Of a stretch of 64,000 bases of DNA, positions 24,156 to 33,059 are shown one piece after another; position 1 is the first letter of the stretch; each line of letters begins with the position of its first letter. The notes below the pieces were generated by a model that had not been told where the DNA came from, did not search any database, and saw only the letters and a list, made by a program, of their open reading frames with translations. The DNA is from Roseivivax marinus (GTDB lineage Bacteria > Pseudomonadota > Alphaproteobacteria > Rhodobacterales > Rhodobacteraceae): contig NZ_FOAI01000015.1 of assembly GCF_900109705.1 (NCBI RefSeq), positions 31,922-95,921 on the forward strand, given 5' to 3'. The position numbers were made by a program, and so were the translations under genes.

Positions 24156-24644
24156 GACACTCCGGACTGCATGACTGAACCGGCTGCGCCGGGAAGATCG
24201 TCGGAAATCGGGCGATGGCGTCAATTCCCCCGCAGGCCGCGCGCCATTTTTCGCGATCCGTTTGGCTCTACCGGCGAGTCAGGCAGCCCCCGTGCCACAA
24301 TCCGAATCGAACCTGTCGAAAATTGCACCTCGGAGTTGCGCCTCGCCCCGGAGGCTGCACGTTCCGGGTGCGATCCGGCCTTTAACTTCAAATAGATAAT
24401 GCGGGCTTGCGAAAATTGAATACGTTAACTATTTTGCAAGAGCGCACTCGCGACTTTATGTCGTGCACGAAATAATCGAGCGTTATCAATCGCTGAATAT
24501 CCCGCCATAAACCGCGGGTTGTGCGTCTCATTTCCGATCAACCCCGCCCCAATTTCCCCACAATCCGGACGGATTCAAAACCATAAGTAAACAAATGGCT
24601 CCCCGAGAAGGAACGCACCTCAACCGCAACAGGATGCGTTAACC
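24156..24644. promoter_or_regulatory. AT-rich leader of the Roadblock/dynamin operon
   Basis: 489 bp with no gene. From about 24380 to 24600 it is much richer in A and T than the flanks, with several TAAT and TTAAC elements, as expected of a promoter or a protein-binding region. It contains a perfect palindrome TCGTGCACGA at 24461-24470 and the long inverted repeat listed separately. The ribosome binding site of the Roadblock gene is poor (GAGAAGGAACG lies about 30 bases upstream, AACAGGATG nearer). Confidence 0.55.
24406..24440. repeat. Imperfect inverted repeat in the Roadblock leader
   Basis: CTTGC-g-AAAAT pairs with ATTTTGCAAG, with one bulged base and a 14-base centre containing GTTAAC. 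It lies about 205 bp before the Roadblock ATG and could be an operator or a hairpin. Confidence 0.55.
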
Positions 24645-25001
24645 ATGTCGACCAACATCTCCGAGCTGAAGAACATCCAGGGTTTCATCGGCGCCTGCCT
24701 CGTGGACAGCGAGTCCGGCCTGATGCTCGCCAGCGAAACCAGCGCCCACAAGTTCGACCTCGAGGCCGCCGGTGCCGCCAACACCGAAGTCGTCCGCGCC
24801 AAGAATGCCGCGATGAAGGCCCTCGGCCTCGACGACGCGATCGAGGACATCCTCATCACCCTCGGCAGCCAGCTGCACCTGATCCGTCCGCTCGCCAACA
24901 ATCCCAGCGTGTTCGTCTATGTTGCGCTCGAGCGCGCGAACTCGAACCTCGGCATGGCGCGCATCAAGGTCAAGAGCGTCGAAGGCACCCTCAAGATCTG
25001 A
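24645..25001 (+). CDS. Roadblock/LC7-domain protein
   Basis: 118 residues, one Roadblock/LC7 fold spanning nearly all of it: an N-terminal helix (ISELKNIQGFIGACLVDSESGLMLASE), a middle helix (NTEVVRAKNAAMKALGL) and the strand-rich half (EDILITLGSQLHLIRPLANNPSVFVYVALERANSNLGMARIKVKSVEGTL). Bacterial Roadblock proteins such as MglB bind and regulate small GTPases. It leads an operon of four GTPase genes, 137 bp upstream of the first, which strongly suggests a regulatory partnership. The intervening hairpins would allow it to be made in excess. No membrane segment or signal peptide is seen. Confidence 0.85.
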   Translation: MSTNISELKNIQGFIGACLVDSESGLMLASETSAHKFDLEAAGAANTEVVRAKNAAMKALGLDDAIEDILITLGSQLHLIRPLANNPSVFVYVALERANSNLGMARIKVKSVEGTLKI

Positions 25002-25023
25002 TCCCGCCACGACGACGGGCGCA

Positions 25024-25070
25024 CCTCGCGGGCCCTCCGCGAGGCCGCGCACCCGGCGGCCAAAGCCGCC
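25024..25070 (+). terminator. Two hairpins between Roadblock and first GTPase gene
   Basis: CCTCGCGG/CCGCGAGG at 25024-25044 and GGCGGC/GCCGCC at 25055-25070 form two adjacent hairpins in the 137-bp gap. No T-run. They are probably transcript-stabilising or partially terminating. Confidence 0.5.
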
Positions 25071-25138
25071 CCGCCCCGGCGCGACCATCCCGTCCGGACG
25101 GTCCAGCCACGCGACACGACACCCAGGCACATTTCCCC

Positions 25139-27109
25139 ATGTCCGACACGAGCTCGATCCGCAAACGCCACCGCGAAGGTTTCCGCGATCTCAACGACTT
25201 CTGGCAGAGGCTCGACGAGCTAGAGCATGCCGTCGAAGAGATGGCAGACTGCGCGCTGGCCTTCGCCGAAGACCCGCTGGACCGCACGCTCGAGGCGATC
25301 CGCGCCTTCGAGCCCTCGGTCAGCATCATCGGCCAGGTCAAGGCCGGCAAGAGCACGCTGCTGAACGCATTGATCGGCGAAACCGACCTGCTGCCGTCGG
25401 ACGTCAATCCGTGGACCTCGGTCATCACCGGGCTTCACCTGAATTCCCGCCACCGGCCGCGCGACACCCGTGCGCTGTTCCGCTTCTTCGACGCGCACGA
25501 ATGGGACCGGCTGGTCGCCACCGGCGGGCGGCTCGGCGAGATGGCCGCCCGCTCGGGCTTCGAGGCCGAGGCCGAAAGCGTCCGGACCCAGGTCACCGAG
25601 ATGCGGCAGACAACCGAGGACCGGCTGGGCGACGAGTTCGCCTCGCTCCTCGGGTCGAGCCATGCCTTCCCGGAAATCGACAAGGACCTGATCGACCGCT
25701 ACATCTGCTACGGCGATCCCGACGAGCTCGAAGAGGGGGCGACGGAAGGCGTCTACGCCGACCTAACGAAATCCGCCGACCTCTATCTCGACCTGCCGGG
25801 CTATCCCAAGGGCCTGTGCCTGCGCGACACGCCCGGCGTCAACGACACCTTCATGATGCGCGAGCAGATCACGCTGAACGCGATCAGCGAAAGCCGCGTC
25901 TGCGTCGTGGTGCTGTCGGCCCACCAGGCCCTGTCGACGATGGACGTGGCGCTTCTGCGGATCATCTGCAGCGTCGAGGCGCGCGAGGTGCTGATCTTCG
26001 TCAACCGCATCGACGAGTTGCCCGACCCCGAGGCCGAGACCGGACGCATCCGCGCCTCCATCGAGCGCACGCTGTCCCGTCTGGGCCTTGGTGACGGCAT
26101 CGAGATTCTCTTCGGCAGCGGCTACTGGGCGAATTGCGCCCTCGGCGACGTCGGCGCCATGATGACGGCGAGCCGCGCCGCGCTGGCCAGCCTGCACGGC
26201 GGCGACACCGAAGACCTGCAAGAGCTGCGCGCCCGCGCCCTCGAATCCTCGGGCGTTGCGGCACTGCACCGCGCCATCGCGCGCCGCATCGTGGAGGGCC
26301 CGGGCGAGGCGTTCATCGCCGACACCCAGAAGGAAATCGACGCGATCATCGAGATGACCGAGGCGGTCGAGTCGGTGGCCGGCGGCACGGGTGGCTCCGC
26401 CGCAAGGCCCGGGATCGGCATGGCCGAACTGGCCGCGCGCATCGACGAGGTTCGCGGCGAGACGCTCGAAGCCTTCGACGAGAACGTCTCGGGCATCCGC
26501 GACGCGCTGCGCGAGCGGCTCGGCCGCGCGCAGGAGACGTTCGTGGCCTCCGCGCTTGACGCGCTCGGCGCGCACGTCAGGACCTTCGGCGCTGTGGATG
26601 CCTGGACGCACGATCCCGCGAACCTGCGGATGATGATGAAGACCGCCTTCGCCTCGGCCTGCGCGCGCCTCCGCCGCGAAGGCGAGGCCGCCTTCGACAA
26701 CGTGCTCGACGGGATGCACGACGTGCTGCAATCGGATCTGGGCGTCATGCGCGAGACCCGCTCGATCGAGTTCCCCGAACAGCCCCAGCACAAGGCGCCC
26801 ACGGTCCTGGCGCGCACGCTGACGCTGGACCTCGAGGCGCCGTGGTGGCGTCGGTTCTGGAAGTTCGGCGCCAAGAAAGCCGCAGAGGCGCGCTACCGCG
26901 AGCTCATCCTCGCCGAGACCACGCCGCTGGTCGAGGAGCTGGTCACCGACTTCTTCGATCCCGCCGCGGCCCGCACCCGTGACATCGTCGAGGTGTTCCT
27001 CGCAGAGCAGGGCAAGTTCGCAGAGGCCATCCTCGAATGCGTGCTGGAACCCGGCGCGGCCGAGCCCCGCGCCAAGGGCGCCGGCGTCCTGCCGAGGTTG
27101 AGCGCATGA
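25139..27109 (+). CDS. Bacterial dynamin-like GTPase (first copy)
   Basis: 656 residues. A helical N-terminus (1-58) precedes a GTPase domain: P-loop GQVKAGKS (65-72), switch-type PSDVNPWTS (86-94), G3 DTPG (230-233) and a G4-like NRID (289-292, instead of the usual TKAD). The remaining half is predicted mainly helical, as in dynamin stalks, and holds a Trp/Arg-rich patch APWWRRFWKFGAKKAAEARYR near 560-585 that could contact membrane. Dynamin-like proteins use GTP to bind and remodel membranes. It shares the G1, G3 and G4 wording with the gene at 28163. No clear ribosome binding site precedes the ATG. Its stop overlaps the next ATG. Confidence 0.85.
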   Translation: MSDTSSIRKRHREGFRDLNDFWQRLDELEHAVEEMADCALAFAEDPLDRTLEAIRAFEPSVSIIGQVKAGKSTLLNALIGETDLLPSDVNPWTSVITGLHLNSRHRPRDTRALFRFFDAHEWDRLVATGGRLGEMAARSGFEAEAESVRTQVTEMRQTTEDRLGDEFASLLGSSHAFPEIDKDLIDRYICYGDPDELEEGATEGVYADLTKSADLYLDLPGYPKGLCLRDTPGVNDTFMMREQITLNAISESRVCVVVLSAHQALSTMDVALLRIICSVEAREVLIFVNRIDELPDPEAETGRIRASIERTLSRLGLGDGIEILFGSGYWANCALGDVGAMMTASRAALASLHGGDTEDLQELRARALESSGVAALHRAIARRIVEGPGEAFIADTQKEIDAIIEMTEAVESVAGGTGGSAARPGIGMAELAARIDEVRGETLEAFDENVSGIRDALRERLGRAQETFVASALDALGAHVRTFGAVDAWTHDPANLRMMMKTAFASACARLRREGEAAFDNVLDGMHDVLQSDLGVMRETRSIEFPEQPQHKAPTVLARTLTLDLEAPWWRRFWKFGAKKAAEARYRELILAETTPLVEELVTDFFDPAAARTRDIVEVFLAEQGKFAEAILECVLEPGAAEPRAKGAGVLPRLSA

Positions 27110-28158
27110 GCACCGCCCGTCGCAGCACCCGCCCGCCCGCGGCAACGCGAAGCGCGCGCCGGCCACGCCTGCTCATCGCCGGCGAGTTCAGCGCCGGCAA
27201 GACGCGGCTGATCAACGGCCTTCTCGGCGGCGCCGTTCTGCCCTCCAACGTCACCGCGACGCACCTGCCCCCGGTCTGGCTGGTGGGCGGCGGCAGCGCG
27301 CGGATGGCGGTGGACCTCTCCGGAGAGGCGCGCGCCATCGAGGCGCTCGATGGCATCGACGTCGCCGCCACGCACCATTGCGTGCTGTCGCACCACGCCG
27401 ACTGCCTGGCGCGGCTCGACCTGATCGACACGCCGGGCAGTTCGGACCCGAACATGACCGCCGAAAGCTGGGAGCGGATGCTGCCGTTGGCCGACGCAGT
27501 TGTCTGGTGCACCAACGCCACCCAGGCCTGGCGTCAGAGCGAAAAGGCCGTGTGGCAGGACATGCCCGAGGCCCTGCGCGCCAATGCCACGCTGCTGGTG
27601 ACCCACGCCGACCGCCTGCCCGATCGCCGCGCCGCCGACCGCGTTCTGCGCCGGGTGCAGCGCGAGGCCGGACCGTTCTTCGCGCACATCCTGCTGGCCT
27701 CGCTGATCGAGCCCGAGGACCTCGCACGCATCGGCGACCACCTTGGCCGCCTTGCCGAGGGCCTCGACGCCCTGCCCGGCCGCGCGGACAAACTGACCGC
27801 GGAGCTTGCCGCGCAGCCCGTCGCCCGGCCCCACGGGTCCGAGGCCGCGCCTGTCGCTCCGCCGCGTCGCGTTGCTCCGGCGGAGACTGCGCGTCCGACC
27901 CGCCCCATGCGCCCCGGCCGGTCGAACGTGGTGCGGCTGCCGCTGGCCCCGTCGGGCGACCGGCCCGCCGATCTGCGCGCGCTCTGGTCCGCGATGATCG
28001 AGGACATCGACAGGACGGATGCCACTGCCGTGCTCGCCTGCGTCGAGCGTCTCATCGACAGCCTCGAGACCGGCGAGCGCCTTCCCGGCGCCACCGCGCG
28101 TCCCGAACCGACCGCCACCGAGCCGCGTCCCGTCACCGCCGCACGTGAAGAGGAATAG
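27106..28158 (+). CDS. Small dynamin-operon GTPase A
   Basis: 350 residues counted from the ATG overlapping the previous stop (ATGA). P-loop GEFSAGKT (26-33), G3 DTPG (108-111) and G4 THAD (166-169) make a complete GTPase domain of about 230 residues. A Pro/Arg-rich stretch then leads to a short helical end. It resembles dynamin-type G domains but lacks a long stalk. The segment VVWCTNATQAWRQSEKAVW is echoed in the gene at 30300 (MIWVTIGSQAWRFTEKTIL), so the two are paralogues. Its tight coupling suggests a complex with the flanking dynamin-like proteins (inference). Confidence 0.78.
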   Translation: MSTARRSTRPPAATRSARRPRLLIAGEFSAGKTRLINGLLGGAVLPSNVTATHLPPVWLVGGGSARMAVDLSGEARAIEALDGIDVAATHHCVLSHHADCLARLDLIDTPGSSDPNMTAESWERMLPLADAVVWCTNATQAWRQSEKAVWQDMPEALRANATLLVTHADRLPDRRAADRVLRRVQREAGPFFAHILLASLIEPEDLARIGDHLGRLAEGLDALPGRADKLTAELAAQPVARPHGSEAAPVAPPRRVAPAETARPTRPMRPGRSNVVRLPLAPSGDRPADLRALWSAMIEDIDRTDATAVLACVERLIDSLETGERLPGATARPEPTATEPRPVTAAREEE

Positions 28159-28162
28159 CCCC

Positions 28163-30283
28163 ATGAAGATCGCCCCCCGGCAGCGGCAGGAGCTAGATTT
28201 CCTGCGCGAGACCCTCGACGCGCTCGACGGCGCGGTGGACCGCAAGACCCGCGCCAACTTCCGCGAGATCCGCGAACGGCTCGACGCCTGGGCCGCCCGC
28301 GTCGCGGTCATCGGGCAGGTGAAGGCTGGCAAGTCCACCTTCCTCAACGCCTTTCTCAACATGCACGACTTCCTGCCTTCGGACGTGAACCCGTGGACGT
28401 CGGTCGTGACCAACATGCGGATCAACCTGCCCTCCGATCCGGCCTTGGGCGCGCGGTTCGAGTTCTTCGACGAAAGCGACTGGGCCGAGATCATCGACGG
28501 CGGCTCGCGCATCCGCAAGCTGACCGAGCAGTTGCTGCCGGGCTTCGACACCGAGGTGCTCAAGCGCCAGAGCGAGGAAATGCGCGACCGCGCGCAGGCC
28601 CGTCTCGGGCGCCACTACCACGCGCTTCTGGGCAGCGCACACGATTACGACTTCCTCACGGCGGACCTGCTGCAGCGCTACGTCTGCGCCGGCCCCGGCT
28701 CGGACGCGGGCCTCGACCGGCAATCGCTCGGACGCTACGCCGCGCTCACCAAGGTCGCCAACACCTACATGCGGAACCCCGAGTTCCAGGTGCCGACCAT
28801 CGTCACCGACACGCCGGGCGTGAACGACCCGTTCCTCGTGCGCGACGAGTTCACCTGCCGCAGCCTCGACAAGTCCGACGTGTTCGTCGTCGTCCTCTCG
28901 GCGCACCAGCCGCTGACCGACGTGGACATCGCGCTGATCCGCATCCTCGCGCGGCAGGACTCCAAGGACGTCGTCATCTTCGTGAACCGCATCGACGAGC
29001 TCGAGGATTTCGCGCATTCGGTGCCGCGGGTGGTCGAGGACGTCTCGCGCCGTCTGTCCCGCGCGATCCCGGGCATCACCTTCAACATCCGAGCGGGCAG
29101 CGCCTACCTCGCCGACCTGACGCTGAGCGACGACCCCGACGCCGAGGCCGAGCGCGCGGCCGCCGACACCCCCGAGCTGGCCGAGTATCTCCGCGCCACC
29201 TATGGCCGTGTGCCCGAGAACCGGCTTGACCGGCTCTACCTCGCCTCCGGCATGGACGACGCCAAGGCCGTGTTGTCGTCGGTGATCGACAACGGCGTCG
29301 GCTGCAATCAGCTTGCCCAGATCGCCGAGGACATCCGCGCCGAGATCAACGGCACCCAGTTCGTCATCCGCCGCGAGCGCGACTCGCTGCAGATGCAGGT
29401 CGAGAGCATCGGCAAGGACGTGGCCGAGCAGGCCGTGGGAGAACTGGAGACCGAGATCGAGGCGATCCGCCAGATCCTCGCCCGGCTCGAGAAGATCGTC
29501 GAGACCGCCGACACCCAGATGGACAAGGTGCTTGGCAAGGCTTGGTCCGGGCTCGAGGGCCGGCTGATGTCGCGGATCGACAGCTTCGTCGGCGACCAGC
29601 GCCCGGTCTTCGAGGAACGGCTGTTCCGCTCCGAGATCGCCAAGGGCCCGGCCCGCGCGCTGGAGATCGACATCGCACCGCTCCAGGCCGAGATCGAGAC
29701 CGAGGTGGTCGGGAGCTACGACAAGTGCCGCGCCGCCGCCGACGTGATCCTGGACAACTGCATCCACTCCTGCCGGCAGACCATCGCCGACCGGTTCGAG
29801 GACCCGACCGAGAACATCCGCCTTCAGGACCTGCCCTATGAGCAGTTCAACTCCACCCTGACGCTCGCCAAGAAGTCGCTGCGGGTCGAGATGATCGCCG
29901 ATCGCGGGTGGGCCTTCTGGCGGCGGCCCGCGCTCAATGTCGAGAAGTCGATCGCCGCGCTCAAGACGCTCGCGGGCGAGGAGATGCGCCCCCCGGTCGA
30001 GAAGATCCTCACCGCCTTCAACGAGGCGATCACCGAACGCGCCACCGCCGGCAATGGCCGCATCCGCGTGATGCTGCGGATGATCGAGGCCAGCCTCGCC
30101 GAGCGCACGCACCGGCTCAAGAAGGACAAGGCCGAGCTGCAGCAGATCGCCGGGGACCCCGAGATCCAGCGCCGCATGGTGATGCGCCTGCAAAGCCAGA
30201 TGGAGGTGCTGGAGCGCCGCCTTCTCGATCTCTCCGCGCTCGACGGTTCGCTCGCGCGCGCGGACCTCTCCAAGGCAGCCTGA
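28163..30283 (+). CDS. Bacterial dynamin-like GTPase (second copy)
   Basis: 706 residues from the ATG at 28163, which has AGAGGA upstream. G1 GQVKAGKS (51-58), PSDVNPWTS (72-80), G3 DTPG (216-219) and NRID (275-278) repeat those of the gene at 25139. The C-terminal 400 residues are strongly helical and probably coiled (for example VGELETEIEAIRQILARLEKIVETADTQMDKVL). A WAFWRRP patch occupies the place of the other copy's Trp/Arg patch. Duplication followed by divergence into a heteromeric pair, as in known bacterial dynamin pairs, is the simplest reading. Confidence 0.85.
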   Translation: MKIAPRQRQELDFLRETLDALDGAVDRKTRANFREIRERLDAWAARVAVIGQVKAGKSTFLNAFLNMHDFLPSDVNPWTSVVTNMRINLPSDPALGARFEFFDESDWAEIIDGGSRIRKLTEQLLPGFDTEVLKRQSEEMRDRAQARLGRHYHALLGSAHDYDFLTADLLQRYVCAGPGSDAGLDRQSLGRYAALTKVANTYMRNPEFQVPTIVTDTPGVNDPFLVRDEFTCRSLDKSDVFVVVLSAHQPLTDVDIALIRILARQDSKDVVIFVNRIDELEDFAHSVPRVVEDVSRRLSRAIPGITFNIRAGSAYLADLTLSDDPDAEAERAAADTPELAEYLRATYGRVPENRLDRLYLASGMDDAKAVLSSVIDNGVGCNQLAQIAEDIRAEINGTQFVIRRERDSLQMQVESIGKDVAEQAVGELETEIEAIRQILARLEKIVETADTQMDKVLGKAWSGLEGRLMSRIDSFVGDQRPVFEERLFRSEIAKGPARALEIDIAPLQAEIETEVVGSYDKCRAAADVILDNCIHSCRQTIADRFEDPTENIRLQDLPYEQFNSTLTLAKKSLRVEMIADRGWAFWRRPALNVEKSIAALKTLAGEEMRPPVEKILTAFNEAITERATAGNGRIRVMLRMIEASLAERTHRLKKDKAELQQIAGDPEIQRRMVMRLQSQMEVLERRLLDLSALDGSLARADLSKAA

Positions 30284-30299
30284 GGACCGAAGACCGATC

Positions 30300-32066
30300 A
30301 TGCCAAGCCAGACGGCCGACCTGACGCCGGCTCCCGCCGCGTCCCCCAAGACCCACATGACCGTCGTCGTCTGCGGCGAGGTCCGCTCCGGCAAGTCCAC
30401 CGTGCTCGACGCGCTGGCCCGTCGGCGCCTGCCGAAACCGCTGGGCGCCTGCGATGGCGCAGCCCCCGCGGTCGCGGCGCTTCGCACGGTGGTGCGCCAC
30501 CGCGGCAGCCCCGGCACTGCGCTGGTCCAGCGCGACGGGCGCATCGTCGAGCTGAGCGAGGGCAACGCCACGGATGCGCCCGACCTCGATGCCGTCGATC
30601 ATCTGCTCATCTGGTCCGACAGCCCGCATCTCGCCGGAATCGAGCTGGTCGAGCTGCCGCTGACCACCGCCGAGGATCTGAGCGAAGACGACCGCGCCGT
30701 GCTGCGCGCCGCCGACGCGATGATCTGGGTGACCATCGGCTCTCAGGCCTGGCGCTTTACCGAGAAGACCATCCTCGACGTGCTGGGCGAGGATCGGCCC
30801 GCGCACGCCCTGCTGACCGTGTCGCGCGCCGACAAGCTGCGCCGCGCGAAAGACCGGGACAAGCTGATGGACCGCCTCGTCCGCGAGACCGGCGACTACT
30901 TCGATGCCTGCCACCTTCTGAACGGATCGGGACGGAACCTCGATATGTCCCACGACAGCGACGCAGCCTGGAGCACCACCGGAGCGAAGGCCATCTTCGA
31001 CGTCCTGCGCCGCATCGGCGGCACGCTCGGGACACCCCCGGTCGAGGACGACGCCGCCGCGCAGCCGGCCTCCGGCGCCGAGATCGTGAACCTCGACACG
31101 CTGCGGCGTCATGGCTCCGACCGTCCTGCGAAGGCCTCCGACGGCCCTGCGAACCGCAACGCGGCGGAAGGAAAGACCGCCGTCTCGGCGGCCCCCGCGG
31201 ACGAGGGCGAAGCCATCGCGCCAGAAAGGGTCCCGGCGGCAGGCACGGCAGACGCGTCGCGCACCAGGCGCGTGGCGTCCGGGACCCTGCCCGGCGCAGG
31301 AGGCGCCGTGGAGAGCCAGCCGGGCGACACGGCGGGTTCGGCGGCGGATGCGGTCCCCTCAGCCACGGGCGCCACTGCCGTGAAAGCGGTGACAGCGAAC
31401 GTTTCCGCAGCGGCGTCCGGCCGAAAAACGGATGGGGATGCCTCCGCCGAGGGCAAAGCCAGATCGGATCGAGACCGGGATGGTTCAGCCGCCGCGTCGA
31501 AGGGTTCCGATGCCCCTTCGACTGGTAACGACGCGGCCACTGGCCCGTTGACCGGGGAAGCGGAAGGCACCGGCAATGCCGCCCTCTCCGCCGAGGCGAC
31601 CAAGACGAAGGACAGTTCGGCCGCCAGCGCGAAACCTGCTACCGGGAAGAAGCCTGGCTCAAGCGCGGCCTCGCCGAACGCTGAGGCCGACGCCGCTCCT
31701 AAGAGCCCGGCGACCGGCCCGCTGGTCGATGCCCTGCGCGCGCTGGCCGGTGACATCCGTTCGGTCGAGGCGGCCTGCCTCCGCGGACCCGAGGGCACGG
31801 CGGCGCTGGCCGGCGATCCGGACCTCTGCCAGGGCCTCGATCGACAGGGCACCGACCTTTTCGCACGCGTGGCCGAGGCGTACCGCTTCGACGGCGCGGA
31901 GGGCGAGCTTGCCGCCGTCTCCGTCGTCGTGTCGGGCAAACGGCTGATGCTCGAACGATCCGGCCCGCACACTCTGTGTGTCCTGGCCGATGCGGGCGCC
32001 ATGTCCGAGGGTCTCGCGCGGGCCACCATGCGCCGCTTCGACGAGGCCATCGCCGAGGCCTCCTGA
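30300..32066 (+). CDS. Small dynamin-operon GTPase B with degenerate G3 and C-terminal extension
   Basis: 588 residues. The GTPase-like part (about 20-245) has a good P-loop GEVRSGKS (26-33) and a G4-like SRADKL, but the expected DxPG is replaced by IELVELPLTT, so hydrolysis may be lost or altered. A very long Ala/Ser/Gly/Thr/Lys/Asp-rich linker (about 250-465) is probably disordered. The last 120 residues are folded (LVDALRALAGDIRSVEAACLRG then ELAAVSVVVSGKRLMLERSGPHTLCVLADAG) and vaguely recall a Roadblock fold. It pairs with the gene at 27106 as a paralogue. It closes the operon. Confidence 0.72.
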   Translation: MPSQTADLTPAPAASPKTHMTVVVCGEVRSGKSTVLDALARRRLPKPLGACDGAAPAVAALRTVVRHRGSPGTALVQRDGRIVELSEGNATDAPDLDAVDHLLIWSDSPHLAGIELVELPLTTAEDLSEDDRAVLRAADAMIWVTIGSQAWRFTEKTILDVLGEDRPAHALLTVSRADKLRRAKDRDKLMDRLVRETGDYFDACHLLNGSGRNLDMSHDSDAAWSTTGAKAIFDVLRRIGGTLGTPPVEDDAAAQPASGAEIVNLDTLRRHGSDRPAKASDGPANRNAAEGKTAVSAAPADEGEAIAPERVPAAGTADASRTRRVASGTLPGAGGAVESQPGDTAGSAADAVPSATGATAVKAVTANVSAAASGRKTDGDASAEGKARSDRDRDGSAAASKGSDAPSTGNDAATGPLTGEAEGTGNAALSAEATKTKDSSAASAKPATGKKPGSSAASPNAEADAAPKSPATGPLVDALRALAGDIRSVEAACLRGPEGTAALAGDPDLCQGLDRQGTDLFARVAEAYRFDGAEGELAAVSVVVSGKRLMLERSGPHTLCVLADAGAMSEGLARATMRRFDEAIAEAS

Positions 32067-32186
32067 CCGGCGGCCCGCGCGGCACTTGCTGAGCCCCGGC
32101 GGCGGCATACCATCAACGGGGCGGGCATCCCCGGGCACGCACGCCGCGCGCCCCGGCCCGCCGGGACCATTCAGGACGGAACGCGG

Positions 32187-32552
32187 ATGAGCGGGTCAGG
32201 GGCGAACGCACGAGACGAATGGGGCGCGTGGATCCTGCACGATGGCAAAGGCTGCCCCGTGCGCCCCGGTACCATCGTCGAGGTGGTGAGCGAGGACGGC
32301 TTCGGCTTCACCCGCCGCTACATCGCCTGCGCCTCCGGCGGGGAGTATTCCTCGTGGAACTGGAAGCATTACCCGACGCTCATGCGCGTTCTGCGCTACC
32401 GGGTGAAGAAGCCCGACGGCATGAAGATCCTCGAGGCGAGCCTGTCGGTCGGATCTCCGTCCCGCGTCAACGATCCTGTCGCCTCGGCCACGCGCCCGGT
32501 CGGGTCCCACCGCCCGGACCGCGCAGGCGGAACGGACGATCCGGAGGCCTGA
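32187..32552 (+). CDS. Small protein of unknown function
   Basis: 121 residues. The core is WILHDGKGCPVRPGTIVEVV, later YSSWNWKHYP and VLRYRVKKP. The pattern 'W..dG..PV..gt.Vev ... W.W ... YRV.KP' recalls short proteins often met in phages and roseobacters, but I cannot name a family. The last 40 residues are Pro/Asp-rich and probably disordered. It follows the GTPase operon by 120 bp and may be transcribed with it. Upstream GGACGGAACG is a poor ribosome binding site. Confidence 0.55.
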   Translation: MSGSGANARDEWGAWILHDGKGCPVRPGTIVEVVSEDGFGFTRRYIACASGGEYSSWNWKHYPTLMRVLRYRVKKPDGMKILEASLSVGSPSRVNDPVASATRPVGSHRPDRAGGTDDPEA

Positions 32553-33059
32553 CCCCGCCTCCGGGGTCCGAATGCATCGGCGGCGAACGCCTTGGCCGCA
32601 AGGTTCTTCCAGCCTCAACGTTGAAGCGGATCGGCTCAGGTGCCGGAACGCGCCACGGACCTTCAAGACACGATGGCGCCCGCCTTACCCGATCGCCAAG
32701 TCCGGCGTAGCGCTCGCCCGAGGATGCCGGCAAGCCGTCCGTAAGTCCATGACGATCCTTTCCCGCGCCGTATGCCGCACCGGCGCGTCACCCTTACCGA
32801 GGCCATGTCGCCGCGCGTTCCGGACCTTGGTCGGACGACAAGTCGCAAATCTCGAACCGGCTTCGGTTCCATCCGTCCAGCGGATCAGTGCCACCTCGGC
32901 GGGTCTGAATCGGACCATCGGCAGGCCAGTTCTGAAATGAGTGTCCGCCAACGGCCGGGATCAGCCGGCAGCAAGCTCAGTGCCCTTCATGCGGTGCGGA
33001 CGGCGCCCCGGGTCCGGGAGACCATGGCACGAGCACCACGGCCATCACCCGGGACGTGC
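32553..33059. other. 507-bp gap without a recognisable gene
   Basis: Several short frames exist on both strands, none with a family resemblance, ribosome binding site or consistent codon use. It may contain decayed sequence, since base composition is more even than in the flanking genes. Nothing else is identified. Confidence 0.45.

Noticed and set aside
24638..24650. TTAACCAT, a CtrA-like half-site at the Roadblock start codon
   Set aside because: It overlaps the ATG itself and has no properly spaced second half-site, so chance is as likely as regulation.
32572..32940. 122-codon plus-strand frame in the gap after the GTPase operon
   Set aside because: No ribosome binding site, Arg-rich shadow-like composition, and overlapping frames of equal quality on both strands.
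32187..33059. Prophage or IS remnant after the GTPase operon
   Set aside because: No integrase, transposase, terminal repeats or attachment site could be seen, only a vaguely phage-like small protein.
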